Made by a program: the position numbers and the translations under genes. Source: Acidobacteriota bacterium (GTDB lineage Bacteria; Acidobacteriota; Terriglobia; Bryobacterales; Bryobacteraceae). Taken from it: a stretch of DNA of 43,084 bases. The notes beneath the pieces were generated by a model. That model ran no database searches. It worked only from the letters and a program-made list of their open reading frames with translations, and was not told where the DNA came from. The DNA lies in the NCBI GenBank assembly GCA_016871015.1, contig VFZX01000022.1, positions 1 to 43,084 on the forward strand. The letters run 5' to 3'. Position 1 is the stretch's first letter, and each line of letters starts with the position of its first letter. Below, in pieces: positions 1 to 8,225 of this stretch.

Positions 1-101
1 CGGATCAACTGATCAAGGACCGTCTTGCGCTGGTACAGGTTCCCCAGAGCGGCACCCAGCAGTGGCCGTCCCGTGGTGGAGCGACATCCTTTGCGAATCA
101 T
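1..101 (-). CDS. small hypothetical protein, N-terminal part only
   Basis: An ATG at 101 (complement) opens a frame that stays open for 33 codons to the window edge. The predicted peptide has a basic start and then LLGAALGNLYQRKTVLDQLI, a leucine/isoleucine heptad-like pattern that reads like a short helical protein. It lies on the same strand as the AhpD-like gene that ends 40 bp upstream, so it may be the next gene of that group. A duplicated AGTACT motif sits 12-26 bp before its start and could be its operator. The plus-strand frame in the same place is also open, so the call rests on protein-like composition only. No function can be assigned. Confidence 0.35.
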   Translation of the reverse strand, partial: MIRKGCRSTTGRPLLGAALGNLYQRKTVLDQLI

Positions 102-112
102 GTGTTCAGCTC

Positions 113-127
113 AGTACTTCTAGTACT
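113..127. repeat. duplicated palindrome AGTACT-N3-AGTACT
   Basis: The self-complementary hexamer AGTACT occurs twice, separated by TCT, in the short gap between the AhpD-like gene and the minus-strand small gene starting at 101. A tandem palindrome directly before a start codon is typical of a dimer-binding operator. The regulator is unknown. Confidence 0.45.
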
Positions 128-140
128 TGCATGCAACACC

Positions 141-536
141 TCAAACGCGGGACCGGCTGTCTACCTCAACCTGGTAGCCAGACGCGAGCCGGTTGGTTTC
201 GTTTGCCATCCCGGTGACGGCCATCATTTCGGCGAACATCTCCGGGGTCATTCCCGCCCTCCGTGCGTTGGCCGTGTGGGAGGCGATGCAGTAGCCGCAT
301 CCGTTGGTGACGCTGACCGCGATGTAGATCAGCTCCTTCGTCAACGGGTCCAGAGCACCCGGCGCCATAATCTGCTTGACGCTTTCCCAAGTTCGCTTCA
401 GCCCCGCCGGATCGTGTGCCAGCGCCTTCCAGAAATTGTTGATGTAGTCGGTGTTGCGCACCGCCATGATGTCGTCGTAAACGGCCCGTACTTCGGCCGG
501 GGCGTCGGCGTACTCAATCAGTCCGAACGTTGCCAT
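141..536 (-). CDS. carboxymuconolactone decarboxylase family (AhpD-like) protein
   Basis: A 131-residue single-domain protein of the AhpD/CMD family. The C-x2-C-x3-H signature is visible as CGYCIASH (Cys80, Cys83, His87), preceded by a glutamate (Glu68) at the usual proton-relay position. This arrangement is typical of the AhpD-type thiol peroxidase/reductase branch rather than true 4-carboxymuconolactone decarboxylase, which lacks the cysteine pair. A small alkyl-hydroperoxide reductase or redox partner role is therefore likely, in the cytoplasm. It overlaps the end of the upstream AGE-family epimerase by 23 bp, and both follow a redoxin-containing protein, so the three probably share a transcript. 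The exact substrate cannot be told from sequence. Confidence 0.85.
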   Translation of the reverse strand: MATFGLIEYADAPAEVRAVYDDIMAVRNTDYINNFWKALAHDPAGLKRTWESVKQIMAPGALDPLTKELIYIAVSVTNGCGYCIASHTANARRAGMTPEMFAEMMAVTGMANETNRLASGYQVEVDSRSRV

Positions 537-1671
537 GGGAAGCCTCCTCGATCCGCTGGATGCTGAACAGCAGTGCCCGCGGCACGTGGAAGCATCCCTT
601 ATAGTTGTTGCCCTTGAGCGTGTGGGTGGGTTTTCCGTACCGGTCGCAGTAGCCGTACCACTCGCCGTGTTCGCGATCCGGAAACGTGCGGTAGGTGTAG
701 GTGTGGACGCGTTCCAGCCACCGCAGCCACTTTGCCTCGCCCGTGAGCGTATAGGCGTAGACGAGTCCGTAGATCGCCTCGGTGTGCGGCCACCAGAGCT
801 TCAGGCTGGCCTCGAGCTGCAGACAAGGCCGGCCCTGGATATCCATGAAGTAGTGGAGCCCTTCGTAGTCCTCATCCCAGCCAAAGATCAGCGAGTTCTC
901 CATCAGTTGCAGGACCCTCTCTTGGGCGGCCGCGTTGGGATGGTGGCGCAGCGCGTGCAACATAAACCAGCAGACTTCGACCGCGTGTCCCGGGCAAAAC
1001 AGACGCCCCTCTGGAAGGTCGAGTAGATTCTCCCCGGCCGGCGGCACGTTCTCGATCAGGATTCCGCGATTGGGCTCGACGTGCCGGAAGGCGGCCTCCA
1101 TGCACTCGCGGATCACCTCCCCGGCCTCGAGTTCGAGCGCCATCGAGAGAACCACCATGATGTCGGCAAGCTGGCTGAACCGTGGCGACCCGGGAAGGCT
1201 GGGACGGCCGAGAAGTCCGGGCGCTGCGATCCAGCGCCGGATTGAGGCGAACAACGCTTCCGACTCTTCGCGCGCCCACTGTTCGCCGCTCGCCTTCGAG
1301 TATTCCAGCAGCCCGATCATCATGAACACCGCGCCGTAGGGCTTCCGCTGGAATGCAGCCGGAGCGCCTTCGCGGGTGAGCGCGAAGTAGCAGCGTCCTT
1401 CCGCGTCGCGCGCGTGGCGGCGAAGGAACAGGGCGCCCTCCCGGGCGGCGTCGAGCCACTCCTGGCGGCGCTCCACCTGGTTGTACAGGCGTGACAGCAT
1501 CCACACCTGGCGTCCGTTGAGCCAGACGTATTTGCGGGTGTCGTAGATGGTGCCGTCGCGATCGAGGCAGGTGAAGAAGCCGCCGTGTTCCTGGTCGATG
1601 GAGTGCCTCATCCAGAACGGGAGGACGGACTCAAACAAGTCCTGCCGGTAGGTGTCAGCGAAGGTCTTCAA
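514..1671 (-). CDS. AGE family sugar epimerase/isomerase
   Basis: About 385 residues, matching the N-acylglucosamine 2-epimerase (AGE) alpha6/alpha6-barrel family. Recognisable family stretches are GGFFTCLDRDG near the N-terminus, WMLSRLYN, PGHAVEVCWF, WWPHTEAIYG and HGEWYGY; the histidines in the PGH and PHTE motifs are the expected acid/base residues. Members epimerise or isomerise free sugars (N-acetylglucosamine/N-acetylmannosamine, cellobiose, mannose/fructose); sequence alone does not pick the substrate. I prefer the TTG start at 1671, which overlaps the TGA of the upstream gene as TTGA and gives the usual family N-terminus. An ATG at 1716 would add 15 basic residues and a 49-bp overlap. 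Translation is probably coupled to the upstream copper protein gene. Confidence 0.85.
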   Translation of the reverse strand: MKTFADTYRQDLFESVLPFWMRHSIDQEHGGFFTCLDRDGTIYDTRKYVWLNGRQVWMLSRLYNQVERRQEWLDAAREGALFLRRHARDAEGRCYFALTREGAPAAFQRKPYGAVFMMIGLLEYSKASGEQWAREESEALFASIRRWIAAPGLLGRPSLPGSPRFSQLADIMVVLSMALELEAGEVIRECMEAAFRHVEPNRGILIENVPPAGENLLDLPEGRLFCPGHAVEVCWFMLHALRHHPNAAAQERVLQLMENSLIFGWDEDYEGLHYFMDIQGRPCLQLEASLKLWWPHTEAIYGLVYAYTLTGEAKWLRWLERVHTYTYRTFPDREHGEWYGYCDRYGKPTHTLKGNNYKGCFHVPRALLFSIQRIEEASHGNVRTD

Positions 1672-3296
1672 CGCTTGAGTATACCGCCGCCCAGCTCGCG
1701 CATGATCTTTCCCCATAGCGACTGGCCAAGCTCGCGGGCGTCATCATCATTGGCTGGGATTACCTGGACGTGCAGGCCGGCCATCTCGTCCAACGAGCCG
1801 CCGCCCCAGGTGACCCTCCGTGGTGGATTGGATGGATTGCGTGGATTCGCGGCTGAGTTGTCGTAGAGGAACTCCATCTCGATGCGCGTCCCCGCGGGCA
1901 GCGTGAACGGGTGCTTGTAGCGGTAGTGGCGCTGCCAGTTGAAATCCCAGCCGCGGACCGTGATCAGTGGGATACGGCGGCCATCGGGGCGGATGGCGGT
2001 TCCGCGCATCTCCCGGCAGATGTAGTGGGCGTGCGGGATGATGCCGGTGACCTCCACTGGCACCGGCAGCGTGAAGTGGTCGCGGACAATGTAGCGCGCC
2101 TCGCCAGCAGGGATGTCGATGTTGCGGGATCCGAGGGCGACATCCATCATGCGCCGCGTGGGCGCAGTCTCCGTGAAGTACAGGGCCAGCTCGGACTGGT
2201 CGGTTTCGATTGTCCCGGTTGGATGATAGTGCAGTTGCAACACCAAATCCATGCCCGGCCGGAGCGTCACGGCGGTGAGCGGCGGGTACGAAGTGGGACC
2301 GAATCCCGGAGTCCAGCCGCCGAGCGAAGCGGATGGCAGGAATCCCGGGACCCCGAAGCAGGGATAGACTTCGCCATTGCGGCGGGCCGCGCCTGAGGCG
2401 TCGAGGAACATCAGGGCATGATGGACTGTCCTGCGGTTGCCCGGCTTGAACTCGAACGCGCGCACGTAGCGGGTCTGCTTGAGTCCGAGCGGGATGACCA
2501 CACAGGTGTAGATGTCCTCTCCCGTTGCGGGAACCTCGACGGGCTTCTGCATTCTGACCGTCCGGTCCGGCGCGCCGAGCTTCCAACCGGGCTGAAACTT
2601 CGGCGCCGCGGGCTCGATCCCAGGATCGCCGCGCGGAGCCCCATCACGCGCCCAGGATTCAAGCAGCCGGATCTCGCCGCCCGTCAGCCGGTGTGCTCCC
2701 TCGAATTCGAGCGGACCCGGATCTGCTTTCCAGGGCGGCATCAATCCGCGGCGGACCACTTCGGCGATCACGGCGGCGCGCGGCGCGGCATCGCCAAACG
2801 ACTCGAGGGCGAACGGCGCGTCTCCGCCAGTATGATGGCACGGGGTGCAATGACGGTAGAGCAGCGGCGCGGCGTGGCGCGCGAAGGTGACGCCGGTCGT
2901 GGCCTTGGCGGGTGGATAGGCAATCGCGCACCCGATGGCAGTGGTTTCACGCACCGGCGGTGACTTGCCCGCCAGCAGCGCCTCGATCGCCTCCCGCAGA
3001 TCGTGGCGCGTGGGCCGCCGGTGGACTCCAAGGGCTGGCATCCGGTCGTCGATCCGGCCGCGGTAGACGGCACTTCCCCGGGAACCGGTCACGACGGCCT
3101 GCGGAGTGACGCGTGCGCCGAGGCGGCTGGCGGTCCGGAGCCCCTCGGCGGTGTCCGTTGAGACCTGTTCAAACCGCACGCCGCGCGGCTGATATTCCGC
3201 TCTCAATTTCTCGAATTCCGGCTGGTACCGGTTCGACAATGGACAGGCGCCGCTCACCACCAGGTAGACGGTCAGCACGGAAGTCACAATTTCCAT
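1668..3296 (-). CDS. redoxin / cytochrome c-like / PHM-like copper monooxygenase fusion
   Basis: A 542-residue multidomain protein. Residues about 1-120 resemble a peroxiredoxin/redoxin-like domain with ACPLSN (Cys18) and the RIDDR...PTRHDL tail seen in that group. Residues about 135-225 look like a cytochrome c-type domain with one heme-attachment motif CTPCH (150-154) and MPPWK. Residues about 260-520 match ascorbate-dependent type II copper monooxygenases (PHM/DBH fold): His-His 293-294, HYH 357-359, HAH 423-425 and Met431 are plausible ligands of the two copper sites. Such fusions occur as uncharacterised proteins in Acidobacteria and Planctomycetes. No cleavable signal peptide is obvious, although residues 5-17 are hydrophobic; heme attachment would require export. 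It heads the minus-strand group with the epimerase and AhpD-like genes. The hydroxylated substrate is unknown. Confidence 0.8.
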   Translation of the reverse strand: MEIVTSVLTVYLVVSGACPLSNRYQPEFEKLRAEYQPRGVRFEQVSTDTAEGLRTASRLGARVTPQAVVTGSRGSAVYRGRIDDRMPALGVHRRPTRHDLREAIEALLAGKSPPVRETTAIGCAIAYPPAKATTGVTFARHAAPLLYRHCTPCHHTGGDAPFALESFGDAAPRAAVIAEVVRRGLMPPWKADPGPLEFEGAHRLTGGEIRLLESWARDGAPRGDPGIEPAAPKFQPGWKLGAPDRTVRMQKPVEVPATGEDIYTCVVIPLGLKQTRYVRAFEFKPGNRRTVHHALMFLDASGAARRNGEVYPCFGVPGFLPSASLGGWTPGFGPTSYPPLTAVTLRPGMDLVLQLHYHPTGTIETDQSELALYFTETAPTRRMMDVALGSRNIDIPAGEARYIVRDHFTLPVPVEVTGIIPHAHYICREMRGTAIRPDGRRIPLITVRGWDFNWQRHYRYKHPFTLPAGTRIEMEFLYDNSAANPRNPSNPPRRVTWGGGSLDEMAGLHVQVIPANDDDARELGQSLWGKIMRELGGGILKR

Positions 3297-3301
3297 ATAA
3301 T
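3296..3301 (+). promoter_or_regulatory. -10 box TATAAT for the 3312 gene, near-leaderless
   Basis: A perfect TATAAT lies 10 bp before the ATG at 3312, in the 15-bp gap between two divergent starts. Transcription would begin only about 4 nt before the ATG. No good -35 is seen at 17-bp spacing (TCAGCA-like at best). Confidence 0.4.
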
Positions 3302-3311
3302 CGCAACATCT

Positions 3312-4430
3312 ATGGCTACGGCATCTGTGCTGGAGCGTCCTGTAACGGGGAGCCCGGCCTTACCAGCTCTTGAACGCCTCCACTCGCTGGACGTGTTCCG
3401 GGGCCTGACGATGGTGTGGATGGTCTCCAACGGGTTTGGACTCCACTTCTTCAAGGATCATCCGGTATGGGGCTGGCTCGAGCGCCAGTTCACACACGCC
3501 GACTGGCACGGTTTCTACGCCTGGGACATGATCCAGCCGTTCTTCATGTTTATCGTTGGCGTGGCGATGCCGTTTTCCTTCGCGCGGCGGGACGTGGCCA
3601 ACGAGCCTTGGAGGACGCAGTTCCGGCACGTGCTGAAACGCGCGGCGCTGCTGATCGCCTTTGGGATCCTGGCGCGATCGATCGGAGCCGGAAAACCGAA
3701 TCTCGACCTGATCAACGTCCTCGCGCAAATCGCATTCACCTACACGGTCGCGTTCCTGCTGCTGCGCAAGCCGTGGACGGTCCAATTGGGTGCTTCCTTC
3801 GCACTACTGGCGGCGCACACTCTCTTCTACCTTTTTGCCACCGCGCCCGGCGTCACCGGACCTTGGGACAAGAACGCCAATATTGGCTGGTGGCTTGACG
3901 GCGCGGTCCTGGGAAAGCACTGGGGCGGCGGATACGCGACGGTCAACTGCGTTTCCTCGGCGGCGAACACGGTCTGGGGGATGATGGCGGGATTCGTGCT
4001 CATGTCCGCCCGGACCCCGGGTGAGAAGATCAAGCTGCTCGCTGGGGTTGGCGTGGCTGCGGTGGCCGCGGGAATGGCGCTGGATCCGCTGATCCCGAAC
4101 ATCAAGAAGATCTGGACCGCGTCGTTCGCCGTGTCGAGCGTAGGCTACACGCTGCTCGTGCTGGCACTGTTCTATTGGCTGATCGACATCAGGGGCTGGC
4201 GGCGCGGCACGGCGATTCTGGCCATGGTCGGCGCCAACTCAATCTTTATTTACCTCTTCCACGAGATCCTGCACCGCTGGATGCGGCAGACCGGACTCAC
4301 GTTCACCGGATGGGCGGTGAACCTGTGGGGGCCCTTTGGCAGCATGTTGAACGAGTGGCTCGTGATCGGATTCCAGATCTACGTCTGCTACTGGCTATAC
4401 CAACGCAGGATCTTCTTCAAGCTCTCATGA
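3312..4430 (+). CDS. heparan-alpha-glucosaminide N-acetyltransferase-like membrane protein (DUF5009/NagX type)
   Basis: A 372-residue polytopic membrane protein with about ten hydrophobic segments. The opening RLHSLDVFRGLTMVWMV-like stretch (here LHSLDVFRG, about residues 23-31) and the following HADWHGFYAWDMIQPFFMF block are the hallmarks of the HGSNAT/NagX family, which moves acetyl groups across a membrane to amino sugars or is annotated as DUF5009. The C-terminal FIYLFHEILHRW helix also fits. The gene ends in ATGA, overlapping the start of a LacI-type regulator, so the two are translationally coupled and probably belong to one carbohydrate-responsive unit. The transported or acetylated sugar is not known. 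Confidence 0.8.
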   Translation: MATASVLERPVTGSPALPALERLHSLDVFRGLTMVWMVSNGFGLHFFKDHPVWGWLERQFTHADWHGFYAWDMIQPFFMFIVGVAMPFSFARRDVANEPWRTQFRHVLKRAALLIAFGILARSIGAGKPNLDLINVLAQIAFTYTVAFLLLRKPWTVQLGASFALLAAHTLFYLFATAPGVTGPWDKNANIGWWLDGAVLGKHWGGGYATVNCVSSAANTVWGMMAGFVLMSARTPGEKIKLLAGVGVAAVAAGMALDPLIPNIKKIWTASFAVSSVGYTLLVLALFYWLIDIRGWRRGTAILAMVGANSIFIYLFHEILHRWMRQTGLTFTGWAVNLWGPFGSMLNEWLVIGFQIYVCYWLYQRRIFFKLS

Positions 4431-5431
4431 CTCCCGCCGAACAACAGAGGCGCACACCGACCATCTACGACGTCGCACGGCTCGCGGGCGTGGCGCCGTC
4501 CACCGTGTCGTCGGTGATCAACGGACGGGGAAGCGTGAGCGACGAACTCACCGTGCGGGTTCGCGACGCCGTCCGGGAGCTTTCCTACACCCCCAACGCC
4601 GTGGCGCAGAGCCTGCCGCGCCGCAAGACCCGCTCCGTTGGCCTGCTCATTCCCGACATCGGCAATCCGTTCTTCTCGAAAGTCGTGCGCGGCGTCGAGG
4701 ACCGGCTCTCCGACGCGGGCTACTCGGTGGTCCTGGGAGCTTCTTACAACCGGCCGGAGGAACAGGCCGTCTACGTGGACCTGTTCCGCGCGCAGCAGAC
4801 CGACGGACTGATCCTGTTCGCCTCGGGGGACTACGAGAGAATCCGCGCCTACAGTGACTCCGGGCGCCCCGTGGTGTTCTTGGGCCGCGAGCCATCGTTT
4901 TCCGCCGACGTCGTCACGGGCGACAATCGCGAGACCCTGCGGCTGGCGGTGGACTACCTCGCCGGAAAAGGCCATCGGGGCATCGCGATTCTATGCGGTC
5001 CGTTGTCGCTGAGCACCAATTCCGAGCGCGTTGCCGGATGGAAAAGCGCCCTGCGCGCCCATAGGCTTCCGGCGCCGGACCACCACATCGGGTCGGGCAA
5101 CTGGACAGCGGAGTCCGGCTACGAACTCACTCGCTACATGCTTCGCCTGGCGGACCCTCCCACCGCGCTGTTCGCGGGCAATTTTCTGATGCTGACCGGA
5201 GTGTTGCGGGCGCTGAAGGAGCGCGGAATCCGGTGTCCGGAACAGATCGAGGTGATGAGCTCGGACGACTCCGACTGGCTGGACGTGTTCTCCCCTGCGG
5301 TGTCGACCGTCGTGACTCCGAGCTACGAGATGGGCACCGCGGCCGCGGAACTGCTGCTGAAGCGCGTCAAGCAGCCCGGCCGCAAGCACCAGCGGATTGT
5401 GCTGGCGCCCAGGCTTCGTGTACGGGTTTAA
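4427..5431 (+). CDS. LacI family transcriptional regulator
   Basis: A 334-residue LacI/GalR regulator. The N-terminal helix-turn-helix is clear (PTIYDVARLAGVAPSTVSSV, about residues 11-30) with the hinge region ending QSLPRRKTRSVGLLIPDIGNPFF, followed by a periplasmic-binding-protein-like sensor domain to the end. The chosen ATG at 4427 overlaps the TGA of the preceding membrane acetyltransferase-like gene; the frame is open further upstream but that part is not protein-like in this family. It presumably controls its partner gene and perhaps neighbouring sugar genes such as the convergent PQQ sugar dehydrogenase, which ends 3 bp away. The effector sugar is unknown. Confidence 0.92.
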   Translation: MTPAEQQRRTPTIYDVARLAGVAPSTVSSVINGRGSVSDELTVRVRDAVRELSYTPNAVAQSLPRRKTRSVGLLIPDIGNPFFSKVVRGVEDRLSDAGYSVVLGASYNRPEEQAVYVDLFRAQQTDGLILFASGDYERIRAYSDSGRPVVFLGREPSFSADVVTGDNRETLRLAVDYLAGKGHRGIAILCGPLSLSTNSERVAGWKSALRAHRLPAPDHHIGSGNWTAESGYELTRYMLRLADPPTALFAGNFLMLTGVLRALKERGIRCPEQIEVMSSDDSDWLDVFSPAVSTVVTPSYEMGTAAAELLLKRVKQPGRKHQRIVLAPRLRVRV

Positions 5432-5434
5432 CCC

Positions 5435-6550
5435 CTATTCCGGAATCGGTGCTTCAATCCGGTAGATCGAACCCGTGGCCGCGTCCGATACGTAGACTTC
5501 GCCGTCCTCATCCTCGCCGAATGCCGTGATGTTGAATCCGGTCCGCATCAGGAGACGCGTCCGCCAGCCCTCGCCATCGCGTGTGGCGCCCCACAGGAGC
5601 CCGCTGCAGTAGTCGCCGTACAGGTAGAGTCCCGGCAACTGCGGGGCGAGTTTCCCTCGGTACACGACTCCCCCGGTCACGGAGCATCCACCCTCGGCCG
5701 CCTCATGATGGTACTCGGCCGCTGGCGGAACGAAGCCCTCCGTCTTGCAGTTCTGGAGGTAGCAGTGCGCGCCTTCCATCGGGTTCCAGCCGTAGTTCTC
5801 GCCTCCGGTGCTCGACGCCGGCTGGAAATTGACCTCCTCCCAGGTTTCCTGTCCGACATCGCCCATCCAGAGGTCGCCGGTGACCCGGTCGAAGCTAAAG
5901 CGCCATGGATTGCGCAGTCCCAGGGCCCAGATCTCGGGCCTGGCTGCTTCGGTATCGCGGAACGGATTGTTTGCCGGAATCCGTACGGTTCCCGGCTCGG
6001 ACTCGACATCCAGGCGCAGCATCTTGCCGAGCAGCGATGCCGGACTTTGCGAGAAGTCGTGCGGATCGCCACCCGCGCCGCCGTCGCCCATGCCGATGTA
6101 CAAGTATCCGTCCGGCCCGAACCGGATGCAGCCTCCGTTGTGATTCTCATAGGGCTGCGGGATCGTCACGAGCACAGTCTCCTGGGGATCTGCGATATCG
6201 GGATTCGCGGACGCACGGTACATTGCGATCACCGTGGCGCCGTCAAGGTTCGTGTAGTTGACGTAGAACCGCTGCTTTGACGCATAGCCGGGCGGGAACG
6301 CGATGGCCAACAGTCCGCTTTCGCCCTCGCCCCGCGTCTTGCCGCGGATGTCCAGGAACGGCGCCGGCAGCAGGGTCCCGTTGCGCAGGATCCGCACCAG
6401 GCCGTCCTGCTGCACCAGGAACAGCCGCCGCGATCCGTCACCCGCGCTTTGGATGTCGGTCGGTTTTTCCACTCCTCGAGCGGCGAGCACGAGGCGGAAG
6501 TCCTGCGCGGACAATATCACTGCGAACGAAGCTGCCCACCAGAGTTTCAC
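5435..6550 (-). CDS. secreted PQQ-dependent sugar dehydrogenase (aldose sugar dehydrogenase type)
   Basis: A 371-residue protein with a GTG start, a GAAGG ribosome site about 10 nt upstream and a short signal peptide (MKLWWAASFAVILSAQ). It is a six-bladed propeller of the soluble glucose/aldose sugar dehydrogenase (GSDH, YliI-like) family: GLLAIAFPP, NHNGGCIRFGPDG, YIGMGDGG, GKMLRLDVE and NPWRFSFDR are family blocks. The HNGG histidine corresponds to the catalytic base. Members oxidise aldoses in the periplasm with PQQ; no PQQ biosynthesis gene is nearby, so cofactor supply is from elsewhere. It is divergent from the Kelch gene, with 49 bp between starts, and convergent with the LacI regulator. 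Confidence 0.88.
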   Translation of the reverse strand: MKLWWAASFAVILSAQDFRLVLAARGVEKPTDIQSAGDGSRRLFLVQQDGLVRILRNGTLLPAPFLDIRGKTRGEGESGLLAIAFPPGYASKQRFYVNYTNLDGATVIAMYRASANPDIADPQETVLVTIPQPYENHNGGCIRFGPDGYLYIGMGDGGAGGDPHDFSQSPASLLGKMLRLDVESEPGTVRIPANNPFRDTEAARPEIWALGLRNPWRFSFDRVTGDLWMGDVGQETWEEVNFQPASSTGGENYGWNPMEGAHCYLQNCKTEGFVPPAAEYHHEAAEGGCSVTGGVVYRGKLAPQLPGLYLYGDYCSGLLWGATRDGEGWRTRLLMRTGFNITAFGEDEDGEVYVSDAATGSIYRIEAPIPE

Positions 6551-6599
6551 GGCGTCTTGCCTTCAGTGTATGCCAGCGTACCGCGATATGCTGGAATCC

Positions 6600-8225
6600 A
6601 TGCGCGGCACCCTCCTCTTGACACTATTCTGCACGGCTGGATTTGCCCAAACAGCGCTCACCGTGGTCTCTTCGGCGACTTACGAGGCTGGCGGCGCCGT
6701 GGCTCCAGGGATGATTGCCACCGGATTCTCAGCGGCCATCACACCGGGAACCGGATACTCGGTCACGGTGGGAACCCAGGCGGCCACGGTCCTGGCCGCG
6801 GCGCAAGGACAGATCAGCTTCGTTCTGCCCGCGAATCTCGCCACGGGCAACATGACCGTGACGGTCACACGCGCTGGCGCCAACGTGGCCGCGGGACAGG
6901 TGCGGGCCGCCCCCGTTGCGCCCGGCATCTACACGGCGAACGCGGATGGACGTGGCGCTCCGGCCGGACTCCTGCTTCATGTCGCGCCCAACGGCACCCG
7001 CAATCACGCCAACCTGTTCACCGAGGATTCCAAAGGCCGGTTCCTTCCGTCCGCTTTTGATCCCGCCGGTCCGGGCGAGTATTTCCTGCAACTGTTCGGC
7101 ACCGGATTCCGCGCACACACCGGTCCCATCACTGCATCGATCGGCAGCACCCCTGTACCCGTTCTCGGCGCGGCCGCACAAGCTGAATTCGCAGGACTGG
7201 ACCAGATCAACCTCGGTCCGGTGCCCGCATCGGTGAGCGGCAAACTCGGCGAAACCGAGCTGCGGATCCGCTTCGGAGATCAGGCTGCGAATCCGGTAGT
7301 GCTGGCTCCGGCGATGCCCGCCACGGGAGAATGGGGGCGCCGCGCCGCGCTGCCTCTCGCCAACTCGGAGATGAGCGTCGCCGGACTGGACGGCAAGATT
7401 TATGTCCTGGGTGGATATCCGGCATCGCGTGTCACCAGCGCCGCCGTGCAAATGTACGATTCCGCCACCGACACCTGGACCATGGCCGCGCCGCTGCCTG
7501 CTCCCGTCAATCACTCGATGCCGGCGGTCACGGGGGGCAAGCTCTATATCATCGGCGGCCAGTCCGACTCCGGCAACGCGAGCTTTGTGAACACCACCTA
7601 TGAGTACGATCCGGCCGCGAACTCCTGGCGCACCCGCGCCACCATGCCGGCCGCGCGCGGAGGCGGGGCTGCCGACTCGATCGACGGCAAGATCTACGTG
7701 GCCGGAAGCCGCCCTCCGCGTGGCGCCGACTTTGCTGTCTTCGACCCTGCCGCCAACACTTGGACGGCGCTCCCCGACATGCCAACGCAGCGGAATCATC
7801 TCGCGGCAGTCGCGTTTGAAGGCAAGTTGTACGTGATTGGCGGACGGTTCGAAGCCGGGTTCACAAGTCCCGTCACCGACGCCGTGGAGATCTACGATCC
7901 ACGCACGAACACTTGGACAAGGGGCGCAAACATGCCGCGGCCGCGGGGCGGACTGAACGCGGTTGCCGCGCGAGGCTGTATTCACGTGTTCGGCGGCGAA
8001 GGCAACCGTGGAGGTCCGAATGGCCTGTTCCCGGACCACGATGTCTACGATCCGGTGGCCGACACGTGGACGAACCTGGATCCGATACCGGTTCCAATCC
8101 ACGGCGTCACCGGTCTTGTGTTCCTCAACGGACTGATCTACCTGCCGGGTGGCGGAACAGCGGAAGGCGGCAGCAGCGGCGGCACACAACATCAGGTTTA
8201 CCGTCCGCGCCAAACATGCAGATGA
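6600..8225 (+). CDS. secreted Kelch-repeat protein with Solibacter-type beta domain
   Basis: A 541-residue exported protein; the ATG at 6600 gives a clean signal peptide (MRGTLLLTLFCTAGFAQ). Residues about 20-235 resemble the Ig/IPT-like 'Solibacter C-terminal' domain (TIGR03437-like): SSATYEAGGAVAPGMI, a GQISFVLP strand, VAPGIYTAN and FLQLFGTGFR. From about 245 to the end there are six Kelch motifs (GKIYVLGG, GKLYIIGG, GKIYVAGS, GKLYVIGG, CIHVFGGEG, LIYLPGGG), each paired with an NTWT-type strand, enough for a propeller. It is probably an extracellular binding protein; no catalytic residues of the Kelch galactose-oxidase type are apparent. The gene overlaps the following lipoprotein gene by ATGA. 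Confidence 0.85.
   Translation: MRGTLLLTLFCTAGFAQTALTVVSSATYEAGGAVAPGMIATGFSAAITPGTGYSVTVGTQAATVLAAAQGQISFVLPANLATGNMTVTVTRAGANVAAGQVRAAPVAPGIYTANADGRGAPAGLLLHVAPNGTRNHANLFTEDSKGRFLPSAFDPAGPGEYFLQLFGTGFRAHTGPITASIGSTPVPVLGAAAQAEFAGLDQINLGPVPASVSGKLGETELRIRFGDQAANPVVLAPAMPATGEWGRRAALPLANSEMSVAGLDGKIYVLGGYPASRVTSAAVQMYDSATDTWTMAAPLPAPVNHSMPAVTGGKLYIIGGQSDSGNASFVNTTYEYDPAANSWRTRATMPAARGGGAADSIDGKIYVAGSRPPRGADFAVFDPAANTWTALPDMPTQRNHLAAVAFEGKLYVIGGRFEAGFTSPVTDAVEIYDPRTNTWTRGANMPRPRGGLNAVAARGCIHVFGGEGNRGGPNGLFPDHDVYDPVADTWTNLDPIPVPIHGVTGLVFLNGLIYLPGGGTAEGGSSGGTQHQVYRPRQTCR

Noticed and set aside
1-566. A plus-strand frame open through the AhpD-like gene region
   Set aside because: It runs antisense to a clear AhpD-family gene and has no protein-family features.
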